Assembly: GCA_022041995.1 (NCBI GenBank)
Contig: CP074381.1
Location: 2,914,001 to 2,978,000 of the forward strand
Length of the DNA stretch: 64,000 nt
Direction: 5' to 3'
Source: Cupriavidus necator
GTDB taxonomy: Bacteria; Pseudomonadota; Gammaproteobacteria; Burkholderiales; Burkholderiaceae
Below, piece by piece: positions 1 through 9,630 of the stretch (position 1 is its first letter; each line of letters begins with the position of its first letter). The position numbers were made by a program, and so were the translations under genes. Below the pieces are notes generated by a model. That model worked only from the letters and a program-made list of their open reading frames with translations. It did not search any database and was not told the DNA's origin.

Positions 1-252
1 CGCGCCATGTGTGGCGCACATCAAGTATAGGCCTGAGGCATCGAAGAACCGGCCTTCCTGCCAGTCCAGCTCCATCGGCACATGGGCACACTGGTTCAGG
101 TAGCCGTGTGCGGCGCCGTCGAAACGCACCACGAAGGCGCCGATCTCACGCTGGTCCAGCGCCACCGAGAAGCGCACGCCCAGGCCGCCCTCCTCCAGGT
201 CCGCGGCGGCGCACAGCCGCACCGGCGCCTGGCCGGCCGCTGCCTCAGGCAT
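1..252 (-). CDS. Rieske 2Fe-2S domain protein, 3' part cut by window edge
   Basis: Only the first 84 codons are present; the reading frame runs off the left edge without a stop. The fragment has the two halves of a Rieske iron-sulfur site: C55-A-H57 and C79-A-T-H82, the CxH...CxxH pattern that binds a 2Fe-2S cluster. The ATG overlaps the last 8 bases of the upstream HAD phosphatase gene, so the two are probably translationally coupled in one operon with rluC. Proteins of this size class in this position are usually small soluble Rieske proteins of unknown role. I see no ring-hydroxylase catalytic domain, but the C-terminus is missing. The domain call is firm; the function is not known. Confidence 0.85.
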   Translation of the reverse strand, partial: MPEAAAGQAPVRLCAAADLEEGGLGVRFSVALDQREIGAFVVRFDGAAHGYLNQCAHVPMELDWQEGRFFDASGLYLMCATHGA

Positions 253-904
253 GGGCCAGCAGCCAGTCAGTCAGGTCGGGGATGGAGGTCGCGCAATGCA
301 CCGGCGCCATCGCGCGCAGCGAATCTGCGGGATGTGCGCCATAGCACACGCCAATCCCCTTGGCGCCGGCATTGGCCGCCATCTGCAGGTCATGGGTGGT
401 GTCGCCGACCATCACCGTGCGCTCCACGTCCTGCCCCAGCTCGCGGGTCAGTTCGTGCAGCATGGCCGGGTGCGGTTTGGAGAAGGTCTCGTCGGCACAG
501 CGCGTGGCGTCGAACATGCGGGTCAGGCCGCTCGCGGCCAGCGCGCGCTGCAGGCCGACGCGGGTCTTGCCGGTGGCCACGCCAAGAAAATAGTGTTCGC
601 CGCGCAAGGTCTCCAGCATTTCGCGCACGCCGTCGAACAGTACCAGGTCGGCGTCGCGAGCGAGGAAGTGGTAGCGGTAGCGTTCAGCCAGGCGCGGGTA
701 GTCGGCGGGGTCCAGCGTCGGCACCGCGTAAGACAGCGCATCCTTCAGGCCCAGCCCGATCACGTGGCTGGCGGCGCTGTCATCCGGCACCGGCAGGCCC
801 AGGTCGCGGCTGGCAAGCTGGATGCACTTGGCAATGGTCGGGGTCGAGTCCATCAGCGTCCCGTCCCAGTCAAAAACGATCAGGTCAAATTGTTGCCTGG
901 CCAT
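245..904 (-). CDS. HAD-superfamily phosphatase (phosphoglycolate phosphatase-like)
   Basis: A 219-residue HAD subfamily IA hydrolase. The nucleophile motif DWDGT has D12 and D14, the DxD pair that forms and hydrolyses the aspartyl-phosphate. Motif II is the T of VATGK, motif III the K of KPHP, and motif IV the GDTTHD near residue 165, which binds magnesium. The helical cap between motifs I and II is of the Gph type. Substrate cannot be read from sequence; phosphoglycolate or a related sugar or nucleotide phosphate is possible. It lies 30 bases downstream of rluC and overlaps the Rieske gene by 8 bases, so it is the middle gene of a minus-strand operon. Confidence 0.85.
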   Translation of the reverse strand: MARQQFDLIVFDWDGTLMDSTPTIAKCIQLASRDLGLPVPDDSAASHVIGLGLKDALSYAVPTLDPADYPRLAERYRYHFLARDADLVLFDGVREMLETLRGEHYFLGVATGKTRVGLQRALAASGLTRMFDATRCADETFSKPHPAMLHELTRELGQDVERTVMVGDTTHDLQMAANAGAKGIGVCYGAHPADSLRAMAPVHCATSIPDLTDWLLAHA

Positions 905-934
905 GGCAGTCCTTGTGGCGTTTGATGCACTACC

Positions 935-1939
935 CTACTCCGGGGCATGCAGTTCACGCAATTGTTGCAGGAATCCGACGCATTCGTCGGGCAGCGGCGC
1001 TTCCACCGCCAGCGGCTCGCCCGTAGCCGGGTGGATAAACACCAGCCGGTGGGCGTGCAGGAACATGCGCTTGAGGCCCGGCTCGGCGCCGGAGCGCGCC
1101 AGCGCCTTGTTCAGCGAGTAATCGCCATATTTTTCGTCACCGACGATCGGGAAACCCGAGTGGGCCAGGTGGACGCGGATCTGGTGGGTACGTCCGGTCT
1201 TCAGCTCGGCCTCCAGCAGGGTGAACCCCTGGAAGGCCTCGACCCGGTTGAACACGGTGTGCGAGGCCAGCCCGTCGGCCTGCACCCGCACCCGGCGCTC
1301 GCCGTCCGGCGTGCTGTACTTATATAGAGGCAGCTTCACATGCTGGCGCGCGTTCGGGAATTCGCCGGCCACGCAGGCGAAATAGCGCTTGTCCATCGCG
1401 CTGCCGCGAATCTGCTCATGCAGGTGGACCAGCGCCGAGCGCTTCTTGGCCAGCACCAGGATGCCGGAGGTCTCGCGATCGAGCCGGTGCACCAGTTCAA
1501 GGAACTTGGCCTCGGGCCGGGACCGGCGCAATTGCTCGATCACGCCGAAGGCCACGCCCGAGCCGCCGTGCACGGCCACGCCGGCCGGCTTGTTGATCAC
1601 CAGCAACTGGGCGTCCTCAAACAGCACCGGGAATTCGCCCGCCGGCACATGCTGGGCATTGGCCGATTGCGCCGAACTCGCCACCCGCATTGGTGGAATG
1701 CGCACCACATCACCCGACTGCAGGCGATAAGTGGCGTCGATCCGACCCTTATTGACGCGAACTTCCCCCGAACGCAGCACCCGGTAGATATGGCTCTTGG
1801 GCACACCCTTGGCCACCTTCAGCAGGAAGTTGTCAATGCGCTGACCTTCCGAACCTTCGTCAATCGTGACATACGCCACCTGTGGGCTGACCGGCGCAGC
1901 TTCGGCAGCCTTTTCAATTTGATGGCGTAACTCATTCAT
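935..1939 (-). CDS. rluC: Ribosomal large subunit pseudouridine synthase C (RluC)
   Basis: Converts uridines of 23S rRNA to pseudouridine (positions 955, 2504 and 2580 in the E. coli enzyme). From the chosen ATG the protein has 334 residues: an S4 RNA-binding domain at about residues 33-82 and the catalytic motif HRLDRETSG at 151-159, with D154 as the catalytic aspartate. The frame is open upstream for 39 more codons, but that extension is not S4-like. The ATG at 1939 has a GAGGAA sequence about 13 bases upstream. It is divergent from rne, the same arrangement as in E. coli. The family call is strong; the exact target uridines are by analogy. Confidence 0.92.
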   Translation of the reverse strand: MNELRHQIEKAAEAAPVSPQVAYVTIDEGSEGQRIDNFLLKVAKGVPKSHIYRVLRSGEVRVNKGRIDATYRLQSGDVVRIPPMRVASSAQSANAQHVPAGEFPVLFEDAQLLVINKPAGVAVHGGSGVAFGVIEQLRRSRPEAKFLELVHRLDRETSGILVLAKKRSALVHLHEQIRGSAMDKRYFACVAGEFPNARQHVKLPLYKYSTPDGERRVRVQADGLASHTVFNRVEAFQGFTLLEAELKTGRTHQIRVHLAHSGFPIVGDEKYGDYSLNKALARSGAEPGLKRMFLHAHRLVFIHPATGEPLAVEAPLPDECVGFLQQLRELHAPE

Positions 1940-2732
1940 TTTCAATATAATTTCCTCGCTGTCCCGGCTTGTGGCCGGCAGCGCAAGACCTGTGTAAGCG
2001 ATGGATCTTCGAGTTTTCTTGGATTTTTCGCATTCTACACTTGGGGTTGCCGCCAACCCCGCCCGTCTCCCGCAACTTTGCGTTCCGCCAAGCGCCAGAC
2101 GGGCAAATGGCAGTAAAAAGCAGCACGCACGGTGCCGCCGGCATGCAGGAAGTCGCCCAAAGGAGGCTTCGGCGAGGCAGGCGGTGACGTGGGAACTGAG
2201 TGTTCAGGTAAAACAGAATTTAAAGGCGGATGCCACTGCCGGCATCCGCTTCGGTGAGAGAAGTCCTGCCCGCACCGGGAAACGGTGCCGGCCGGCAGGT
2301 TAGCCTGCCGCCTGACTGGAAATACCGGCGCCCGGTCGCAGAATTCCAAGAAGTAGTAGGTGCGCCCGCCAGGAGTAGTCAGGCAGCAACGGCAACCATG
2401 CCGTGTCCGAAAAATTTGCTCTTTGACGCGTCTAGGCCTTCCGCGGCCGGCCGCGATGCCGCCGGCGCCGGTTGCGCCGGCGTCCAGCATCGCCTCCGGC
2501 ACGGGAACGCGCCGGATGTCTGCGCAAGAGCAGCCTCCGGTGTTCTCTCCTGCCCCGCGGACGTTACCCCGACGTCATCGCTCTCTTTCACCCGCGCCCA
2601 GCCGCTCGCCTATCCCGCGCAGCGGCGCTTTCCGGCAATTCTCGCGCCTCGCTCGCTCCCTCGCGTGCTCCATGGATCGCCGCGGACACCGCCCAGACGG
2701 TGCCACCCGCGACACTGGAGTGAGGTATTGCG
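1940..2732. other. rluC-rne divergent intergenic region with long rne leader
   Basis: About 790 bases without a convincing gene. The rluC promoter must lie on the minus strand; a TAGAAT sequence at 2038-2033 is a possible -10 box. The plus strand holds the rne leader, which is GC-rich and full of short inverted repeats, for example around 2455-2500. In other proteobacteria the rne 5' untranslated region is long and structured and lets RNase E limit its own mRNA. The length here fits that, but I cannot place the promoter or fold the RNA. Confidence 0.5.
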
Positions 2733-5700
2733 ATGAAACGCATGCTGTTCAACGCGACGCAACAGGAGGAATTGCGCGTCGCCATCGTCGACGGTCAGAA
2801 ACTGATCGATATCGACATCGAGACTGCCGGGCGCGAACAGCGCAAGGGCAACATCTACAAGGGCGTCGTCACCCGCATCGAGCCGTCGCTCGAGGCCTGC
2901 TTCGTCAATTACGGCGAAGAGCGCCACGGCTTCCTGCCGTTCAAGGAAGTGGCCCGCGCCTTCTTCAAGGAAGGCATCGACGTGCGCAACGCGCGCATCC
3001 AGGACGCCCTGCATGAAGGCCAGGAACTGATCGTCCAGGTCGAGAAGGAAGAGCGCGGCAACAAGGGCGCGGCGCTGACCACCTTTATCTCGCTGGCCGG
3101 CCGCTACCTGGTGCTGATGCCCAACAACCCGCGCGGCGGCGGCGTATCGCGCCGCATCGAGGGCGAGGACCGCCAGGAACTGCGCGAAACCATGGCGCAG
3201 CTGACCGTGCCGGAAGGCATGAGCATCATCGCCCGTACCGCGGGCATCGGCCGCTCGGCCGAGGAACTGCAGTGGGACCTGAACTACCTGCTGCAACTGT
3301 GGAAGGCCATCGACGGCGCCGCCGGCGACAACAAGGCCCCGCTGCTGATCTACCTGGAATCGAGCCTGGTCATCCGCGCCATTCGCGACTACTTCCAGCC
3401 GGATATCGGCGAGATCCTGATCGATACCGACGAGATCTACGAACAGGCCCGCGCCTTCATGAGCGTGGTGATGCCTGACAACATGAACCGCGTGAAGAAG
3501 TACCGGGACGACGTGCCCCTGTTCTCGCGCTTCCAGATCGAACACCAGATCGAGTCGGCCTATTCGCGCATGGTCATGCTGCCGTCGGGCGGCGCCATTG
3601 TGATCGACCACACCGAGGCGCTGGTCTCCGTGGACGTGAACTCGGCCCGCGCCACCAAGGGCGCCGACATCGAGGAAACCGCGCTGCGCACCAACCTCGA
3701 GGCCGCCGACGAGATCGCCCGCCAGCTGCGCCTGCGTGACCTGGGCGGCCTGATCGTGATCGACTTCATCGACATGGAGTCAGGCAAGGCCCAGAAGGAC
3801 GTGGAAACGCGCCTGAAGGACGCGCTGCGCCACGACCGCGCGCGTGTGCAGATGGGCAAGATCAGCCGCTTCGGCCTGATGGAGCTGTCGCGCCAGCGCC
3901 TGCGTCCGTCGCTGTCGGAGGGCTCGCACATCACTTGCCCGCGCTGCAACGGCACCGGGCATATCCGCGATACCGAATCGTCCGCCCTGCAGGTGCTGCG
4001 CATCATCCAGGAAGAGGCGATGAAGGAAAACACCGCCGCCATCCACTGCCAGGTGCCGGTGGAAGTCGCCGCCTTCCTGCTGAACGAGAAGCGCCAGGAA
4101 ATCAACCTGATCGAGCTGCGCTTCAAGGTCAATGTGCTGCTGATCCCCAACAAGCACCTGGAAACGCCGCACTACAAGCTGGAGCGTCTGCGCCACGACG
4201 ACCCGCGCCTGGAAGAAAGCACCGCCAGCTACCGCATGGCCGAGGCTGCCGCCAAGGAACTGGAAGCCGACACCAGCTACAGCAGCCGCCGCAAGGAAGA
4301 AGCCAAGCCGCGCCAGGAAGCCGCGGTCAAGGGCATCACCCCGGAACAGCCGGCGCCGGTGTCGGTGCCGCGCCCCGAGCGCGCGCCCAAGCCGGAAGCC
4401 CCGGTCGCACCGCCCGTGCCGGCTACCCAGCCGGTGGTCAGCGGCGGCTTTATCGCCTGGCTGAAGGGCCTGTTCGGTGGCCGCCCGGCGACCCCGCCGG
4501 TGGTGGAGCCGGCCAAGCCGGCAGCTGCAACTGAGGCCCGTAGCACCGACGGCCGGCGCGAGCGCGGCCAGCGCGGCGAAGGCCGCGGCCAGCGTGGTGA
4601 GCGTGGCGACCGCGCCGAGCGTGGTGAGCGCACGGAGCGTGGTGAGCGTGGCGAGCGCCAGGGCCGTGGCCAGCGCGGCGAGCGTGCCGAGCGCGCGGAA
4701 CGTGGTGAGCGCCAGGGTGCCGAGCGCGGCGAGCAACGCGAGGGCCGTGGCGAGCGCCAAGGCCGCCAGCCGCGCCAGCAAGGTGAAGGCCAGGCCACTC
4801 CGGCCCTGGCTCGCCAGGGCGAGGCTGTGCAAGCCGAGCGCGCTCAGGGCGAGCGCGCCGAGGGCCGCCAGGAAGGCCGCCGCGACCGCAACCAGGAACG
4901 CCGCGAGCGCCAGCGTGAACGCCAGCGCGAACGCAGCGAACTGCGCGAAGCCGAAGCCGGTGAAGCACCGCAGCCGGAAGCGATCGCCGCCGCCCAGGCA
5001 CTGGGCGTGCTGCCACAGGCCGTGACCGAAGAGACGCAAGCCGTCCGCGCCGAGCTGCCGGAAGGTGCCGAGAGCGCCGCCGAAACCGCTGAGGGCGAAG
5101 AGCGCCGCCGCCGCAACCGCCGTGGCCGCAACCGCTATCGCCGTGAGCGCGACGAGTCGACGCAAGGCGCCCACGCTGAAGGCGAAGGCGACGACGAAAC
5201 CACCGCTGCCGAAGGCGTCGCCCCGGTGAGCGCTGAAGCCGCCGTGCCGGCCGAGCCCGCACCGCAAGCTGCCGTGGCCGCCGCAGCCGAGGCCGTCGAA
5301 GCGATCCGCATCGCCGTGCCGGAAGACGTGACGCCCGCGCCGGTCGCCGAGGCAGCCCCGGTGACCACGCAGGTTGCCGAGCCCGTGCCCCAGCAAGCTG
5401 CCCCGGTAGCCGCCGCCGTCACGCAAGCCGTTGCCGCCGAAGCGATTGTCGAGTCCGCCGCGAGCGTGGCCGTCGAAGCGGCTCCGGTCGTGCCGGCGCC
5501 TGCCGCTGCACCGGTCGCCGCCCCTGTGGCCGAAGCCGCACCGGCCGAGGTGTCCGCCCCGGCAGCCCCGTCGTTGCTGCAGCGCCGGCCGCCCCGGCAG
5601 CACTGGAAAACCTGGAACCGATGCTCGCCACCGCCGGCCTGCAATGGGTCCATACCGACAGCGACAAGCTGCGTTCGGCCCAGGAAGCCGCCGCCCGCAT

Positions 5701-5815
5701 CGCGCCCGCCCCGCGCGTGCAGCGCGAGCGCAAGGCGCTGCCGCCGCTGCCCCACGGTCCGATGATCCTGGTGGAAACCGGTGGCCGCGAAGTGGAGATG
5801 GCATCGCAGCAGTAA
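2733..5815 (+). CDS. rne: Ribonuclease E (single-base frameshift near the 3' end)
   Basis: Endoribonuclease that starts mRNA decay and processes rRNA and tRNA; scaffold of the degradosome. The catalytic half is complete: S1 domain at about residues 35-120, catalytic aspartates in SVDVNSA and VIDFIDM, and the zinc-link C402-P-R-C405 that joins dimers. After residue 600 comes a long disordered part with RGER-type repeats (about 4550-4960), then Ala/Pro-rich sequence. As printed, the frame shifts at the run ending at 5570 and stops early at 5765 after Arg-rich nonsense. One extra G after CCCCG restores a frame ending at 5815 with a sensible tail (LETxL-like start, MASQQ end), about 1027 residues. 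I give the restored limits. A strong terminator follows. Confidence 0.93.
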
Positions 5816-5845
5816 GCGTTGCCGCTGCACCGCAGCCAAAGCAAG

Positions 5846-5874
5846 AAGGGGACGGCCACGCCGTCCCCTTTTTT
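5846..5874 (+). terminator. Rho-independent terminator after rne
   Basis: An 11-bp perfect stem (AAGGGGACGGC with GCCGTCCCCTT) around a 3-base loop, followed by a T run. It ends the rne transcript before moaA. Confidence 0.9.
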
Positions 5875-6034
5875 CATGGGCAGCCGGCCGGATGAATCCC
5901 CGCCATCACCGGGGATGCGGGTGCCCCGCCCCGGCCTCGGCTAGAATGGCAGCAGAACGCATCCGGCCCTCGAGCACCCCTGATTTGGCCACGCCGCCAT
6001 GCCGCTCCCCGGACGCCGTGCCCACCCACAGGCC

Positions 6035-7159
6035 ATGACCGAATCCGTCATTCCGATTTTCGACCTGCGCGACCATCGCTACCGTTCGATGACGCCCAGC
6101 ATTCCCGGCAAGCTGGCTGCCCCCACCGGCCTGGTGGCCGACACCCGCGGCCGGCCGCTGCATGACCTGCGCATCTCGGTGACGGACCGCTGCAACTTCC
6201 GCTGCGTCTACTGCATGCCAAAGGAAGTCTTCGACAAGGACTACACCTTCCTGCCGCATTCCGAGTTGCTGAGCTTCGAGGAGATCGAGCGCACCGCGCG
6301 CCTGTTCGTCGCCCACGGCGTCGAGAAGATCCGCCTGACCGGCGGCGAGCCGCTGCTGCGCAAGAACATCGAGCACCTGGTGGAGATGCTGGCGAAGATC
6401 GAGACCGTCTCGGGCAAGCCGCTGGACCTGACGCTCACCACCAACGCCTCGCTGCTGGCGCGCAAGGCGCGCTCGCTGCGCGACGCGGGCCTGACGCGCG
6501 TCAGCGTCAGCCTGGACGCGATCGACGACGCCACCTTCCGCCGCATGAACGACGTGGACTTCGCCGTCGCCGACGTGCTGCACGGCATCGAGACCGCGCA
6601 GGCCGTGGGGCTGGCGCCGATCAAGGTCAATATGGTGGTCAAGCGCGGCACCAATGACCAGGAAATCGTGCCGATGGCACGCCATTTCCGCCACAGCGGC
6701 ATCATCCTGCGCTTTATCGAGTTCATGGACGTGGGCGCCAGCAACCACTGGCAGATGGACGAAGTGCTGCCGTCGGCCGAAGTGGTGAAGCGCATCGACG
6801 CCGAATTCCCGCTCGAACCGGTGCAGGCCAACTACTCGGGCGAAACCGCCGAACGCTGGCGCTACCGCGACGGCAGCGGCGAGATCGGCGTGATCTCCAG
6901 CGTCACCCACGCCTTCTGCGGCGACTGCAGCCGCATCCGGCTGTCCACCGAAGGCCGGCTCTACCTGTGCCTGTTCGCCACCGAGGGCTTCGACCTGCGC
7001 GCGCTGCTGCGCGGCGGCTACAGCGACCTGGAAATCTCCAATGCGATTGCGCAGGTGTGGCAGGGCCGCACCGACAATTATTCCGAGCAGCGCAGCGACC
7101 CGACGGTGCGCGCGAAGCGTGCCGAGCACAAGATCGAGATGTCCTATATCGGCGGCTGA
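6035..7159 (+). CDS. moaA: GTP 3',8-cyclase MoaA (molybdopterin synthesis)
   Basis: Radical-SAM enzyme for the first step of molybdenum cofactor synthesis: GTP to 3',8-cyclo-7,8-dihydro-GTP, which MoaC then turns into cyclic pyranopterin monophosphate. The N-terminal cluster cysteines are C53, C57 and C60 (CNFRCVYC), and the C-terminal substrate-binding cluster has CGDC plus a third Cys in LYLCLF. The protein ends in Gly-Gly, which MoaA needs for activity. I chose the ATG at 6035 (374 residues); an ATG at 5999 is in frame but adds 12 atypical residues. It leads the moaA-mobA-moeA operon; moaC and moaE are not in the window. Confidence 0.95.
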   Translation: MTESVIPIFDLRDHRYRSMTPSIPGKLAAPTGLVADTRGRPLHDLRISVTDRCNFRCVYCMPKEVFDKDYTFLPHSELLSFEEIERTARLFVAHGVEKIRLTGGEPLLRKNIEHLVEMLAKIETVSGKPLDLTLTTNASLLARKARSLRDAGLTRVSVSLDAIDDATFRRMNDVDFAVADVLHGIETAQAVGLAPIKVNMVVKRGTNDQEIVPMARHFRHSGIILRFIEFMDVGASNHWQMDEVLPSAEVVKRIDAEFPLEPVQANYSGETAERWRYRDGSGEIGVISSVTHAFCGDCSRIRLSTEGRLYLCLFATEGFDLRALLRGGYSDLEISNAIAQVWQGRTDNYSEQRSDPTVRAKRAEHKIEMSYIGG

Positions 7160-7179
7160 CCCCGCCGCACACACAATCC

Positions 7180-7779
7180 ATGATTGCACGCGACGACATC
7201 ACCGGCCTGATCCTCGCAGGCGGCAGGGGCAGCCGCATGGGCGGCACCGACAAGGGCCTGCAGCCGCTGCACGGCACGCCGATGGCCATGCACACGATGA
7301 TGCGCCTTACCCCCCAGGTGGGCGGGCTGATGATCAATGCCAACCGCAACCTGGCCGCCTATGAGTCCTTCGGCGTGCCGGTCTACACCGACTCCGTGCC
7401 CGATTTCGCCGGACCGCTGGCGGGGATGCTGGCCGGCCTGGAGCAATGCGCCACGCCGTGGATGGTGACCGCGCCCTGCGATTCGCCCTTCCTGCCGACC
7501 GACCTGGTGGCACGCCTGGCGCAGGCGATCGAGGCCGAAGGCGCGGACCTGGCGATCCCCGTCACGCTGGACGAGGACGGGCGGCGCCAGACCCAACCTG
7601 TGTTCTGCCTGATGCCGGTCAGTGCGCTGGACAGCCTGGTGGCTTATCTTTCCGGCGGCGGCCGCAAGATCGAGACCTGGGCCGCCTCGCACCGCCTGGC
7701 CGAAGTGCTGTTCGACGACGCCGCGGCCTTTGCCAATATCAACACCCTGGACGAACTGCGCACGCACGAAACGCGCTGA
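7180..7779 (+). CDS. mobA: Molybdenum cofactor guanylyltransferase MobA
   Basis: Adds GMP from GTP to Mo-molybdopterin to make the bis-MGD form used by formate dehydrogenases and DMSO reductase-family enzymes. The 199-residue protein opens with the nucleotide-binding signature LILAGGRGSRMGG followed by DKGLQ, and has the metal-binding APCDSPF motif near residue 100. The frame is open far upstream, but the ATG at 7180, 20 bases after the moaA stop, gives the family's normal length. Middle gene of the moaA-mobA-moeA cluster. Confidence 0.94.
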   Translation: MIARDDITGLILAGGRGSRMGGTDKGLQPLHGTPMAMHTMMRLTPQVGGLMINANRNLAAYESFGVPVYTDSVPDFAGPLAGMLAGLEQCATPWMVTAPCDSPFLPTDLVARLAQAIEAEGADLAIPVTLDEDGRRQTQPVFCLMPVSALDSLVAYLSGGGRKIETWAASHRLAEVLFDDAAAFANINTLDELRTHETR

Positions 7780-7785
7780 GCCACC

Positions 7786-9075
7786 ATGCCCACCCTGCAA
7801 TCCGTCATCTCCTGCCTTTCCGACTACGACCCCGCCGCCCTGCCGGTGGACCAGGCCAACCGCATCATCGGCGAGGTGGTCGAGCCGGTGCGCGGCGTCG
7901 AGCAGTTGCCGATCCGCAGCGCCCTGGACCGCGTGCTGGCCGAGGACATCGTCTCGCCCATCGACGTGCCGGCGCATGACAACTCGGCAATGGACGGCTA
8001 TGCCTTCCAGGGCGCCGCGCTGGCTGCCGCGCAGACGGCCACGGTCGAGCTGGAAGTCATCGGCAGCGCCTTCGCCGGCGGTGCCGGCGCGCTGGCGCCC
8101 ACGGCGGCGCAGGCGGTGCGCATCATGACCGGCGCGGTGATGCCGGCCGGCTGCGACACCGTGGTGCCGCAGGAATTCGTGGAAGGCGTGGACGACGGCG
8201 CGCGCATCCGCTTTGCCGCCGACTGCGTGCGCACCGGCGACAACCGGCGCCTGCGCGGCGAAGACCTGGCGCGCGGCCAGGCCGCGCTGCAGGCCGGGCG
8301 CATCCTCCAGCCGGCCGACCTGGGCCTGCTGGCCTCGCTGGGCGTGGCCGAGGTGCGCGTGCGCCGGCGCCTGCGCGTGGCGTTTTTCTCCACCGGCGAC
8401 GAACTGCGCTCGATCGGCGAGCCGCTCGATCCCGGCTGCGTCTACGACTCCAACCGCTACACGCTGCACGGCATGCTGCGCCGGATGAACGTCGACCTGC
8501 TCGACATGGGCGTGGTGCGCGACGACCCCGATGCGCTCGAAGCCGCCTTCCGCACCGCCTGCGAGACCGCCGACGCGGTCATCACCTCCGGTGGGGTCTC
8601 GGTCGGCGAGGCCGACTACACCAAGCAGATCATGGCGCGCCTGGGCGATGTCACGTTCTGGAAGATTGCGATGCGCCCGGGCCGGCCGATGGCCTTCGGC
8701 CGGATCAATTCCAACGGCCGCGACGCGCTGCTGTTCGGGCTGCCGGGCAACCCGGTGGCGGTGATGGTCACCTTCTACCACTTCGTACGCGCCGCGCTGC
8801 AGCGGCTGATGGGCGCCAGCGTGCCGCCGCTGCCGCTGCTGCGCGTGCGCAGCGCGCAAGCCATCCGCAAGAAGCCCGGCCGCACCGAGTACCAGCGCGG
8901 CATCCTGGCGCGCGCCGGTGACGGCCAGTGGGAAGTGCGTATCACCGGCCAGCAGGGATCGGGCGTGCTGCGCTCGATGAGCGAGGCCAACTGCTTTATC
9001 GTGCTCGGCCACGAACAAGACTCGGTCAAGGCCGGCGATGCGGTCGAGGTGATGCTGTTCGACGGACTGGTCTAG
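7786..9075 (+). CDS. moeA: Molybdopterin molybdenumtransferase MoeA
   Basis: Inserts molybdate into adenylylated molybdopterin, the last general step of cofactor assembly. It has 429 residues, normal for MoeA. The DNSAMDGYA motif at about residues 65-73 carries the conserved aspartates, and the MogA-like domain III has the TSGGVSVGEADYTK stretch and the LPGNPVA loop. It starts 6 bases after mobA stops, so it is in the same operon. Nothing unusual is seen. Confidence 0.95.
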   Translation: MPTLQSVISCLSDYDPAALPVDQANRIIGEVVEPVRGVEQLPIRSALDRVLAEDIVSPIDVPAHDNSAMDGYAFQGAALAAAQTATVELEVIGSAFAGGAGALAPTAAQAVRIMTGAVMPAGCDTVVPQEFVEGVDDGARIRFAADCVRTGDNRRLRGEDLARGQAALQAGRILQPADLGLLASLGVAEVRVRRRLRVAFFSTGDELRSIGEPLDPGCVYDSNRYTLHGMLRRMNVDLLDMGVVRDDPDALEAAFRTACETADAVITSGGVSVGEADYTKQIMARLGDVTFWKIAMRPGRPMAFGRINSNGRDALLFGLPGNPVAVMVTFYHFVRAALQRLMGASVPPLPLLRVRSAQAIRKKPGRTEYQRGILARAGDGQWEVRITGQQGSGVLRSMSEANCFIVLGHEQDSVKAGDAVEVMLFDGLV

Positions 9076-9269
9076 CCGGACCGGCAGGCGCTGCACGCAA
9101 GCGCTTGCCACACGCCGGTAGCAATGTGTCGTTTTTGTGCCGCACATTTGCGGCCGTAGCACAGCCGGCACGGGGCTTTCGCCCGCCCCCGCCGACGGCG
9201 GGCTATGCTTGGCATCGGCCAATCGCTACACTTGGCGCACGATTCAGAACCATTCGAGTATCCCCCGTC

Positions 9270-9551
9270 ATGAATCAGGAGATCGCCTACCTCCACCCCG
9301 TCAAGACCGCCCGCGCGCTGGTGCTGGTCTACCTGTGCTTCTCGCTGCCGATCGTGTCGCTGGGCCTGTTTGTCACCTTCGTCCGCTACGGTGACCTGCC
9401 CGCCATCACGGTCTTCAGCGCAATCATCCTGAATGCGCTGATCGGCTTCGGCCTGCTGTGGCTGGCCTGCAAGGCCTACAACTGGGTGGCCGCCCGCTTC
9501 GGCGGCATTGAAGTCCACGTGCGCGAACTGGCGCCCGAAGACGAGCGCTGA
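9270..9551 (+). CDS. Small membrane protein of unknown function
   Basis: A 93-residue protein with two predicted membrane helices, about residues 12-37 and 45-70, each largely Leu/Val/Ile/Phe, then a short charged tail ending EDER. I do not recognise a characterised family. The ATG at 9270 follows a pyrimidine-rich leader without a strong Shine-Dalgarno. It sits alone between moeA and the convergent rmuC gene. Coding is supported by the coherent amphipathic pattern; the start is less sure. Confidence 0.65.
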   Translation: MNQEIAYLHPVKTARALVLVYLCFSLPIVSLGLFVTFVRYGDLPAITVFSAIILNALIGFGLLWLACKAYNWVAARFGGIEVHVRELAPEDER

Positions 9552-9630
9552 GCAGCGCGCCGGCGCCCAGGCCGGCAGCAATCCGGCAGCCCCCTGCGGG
9601 GGCTTGCCCCGACCCTTCCCTGCCTCGCGT

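Noticed and set aside
4550..4965. CRISPR-like or mobile repeat array
   Set aside because: The repeats are in frame within rne, variable, and without unique spacers.
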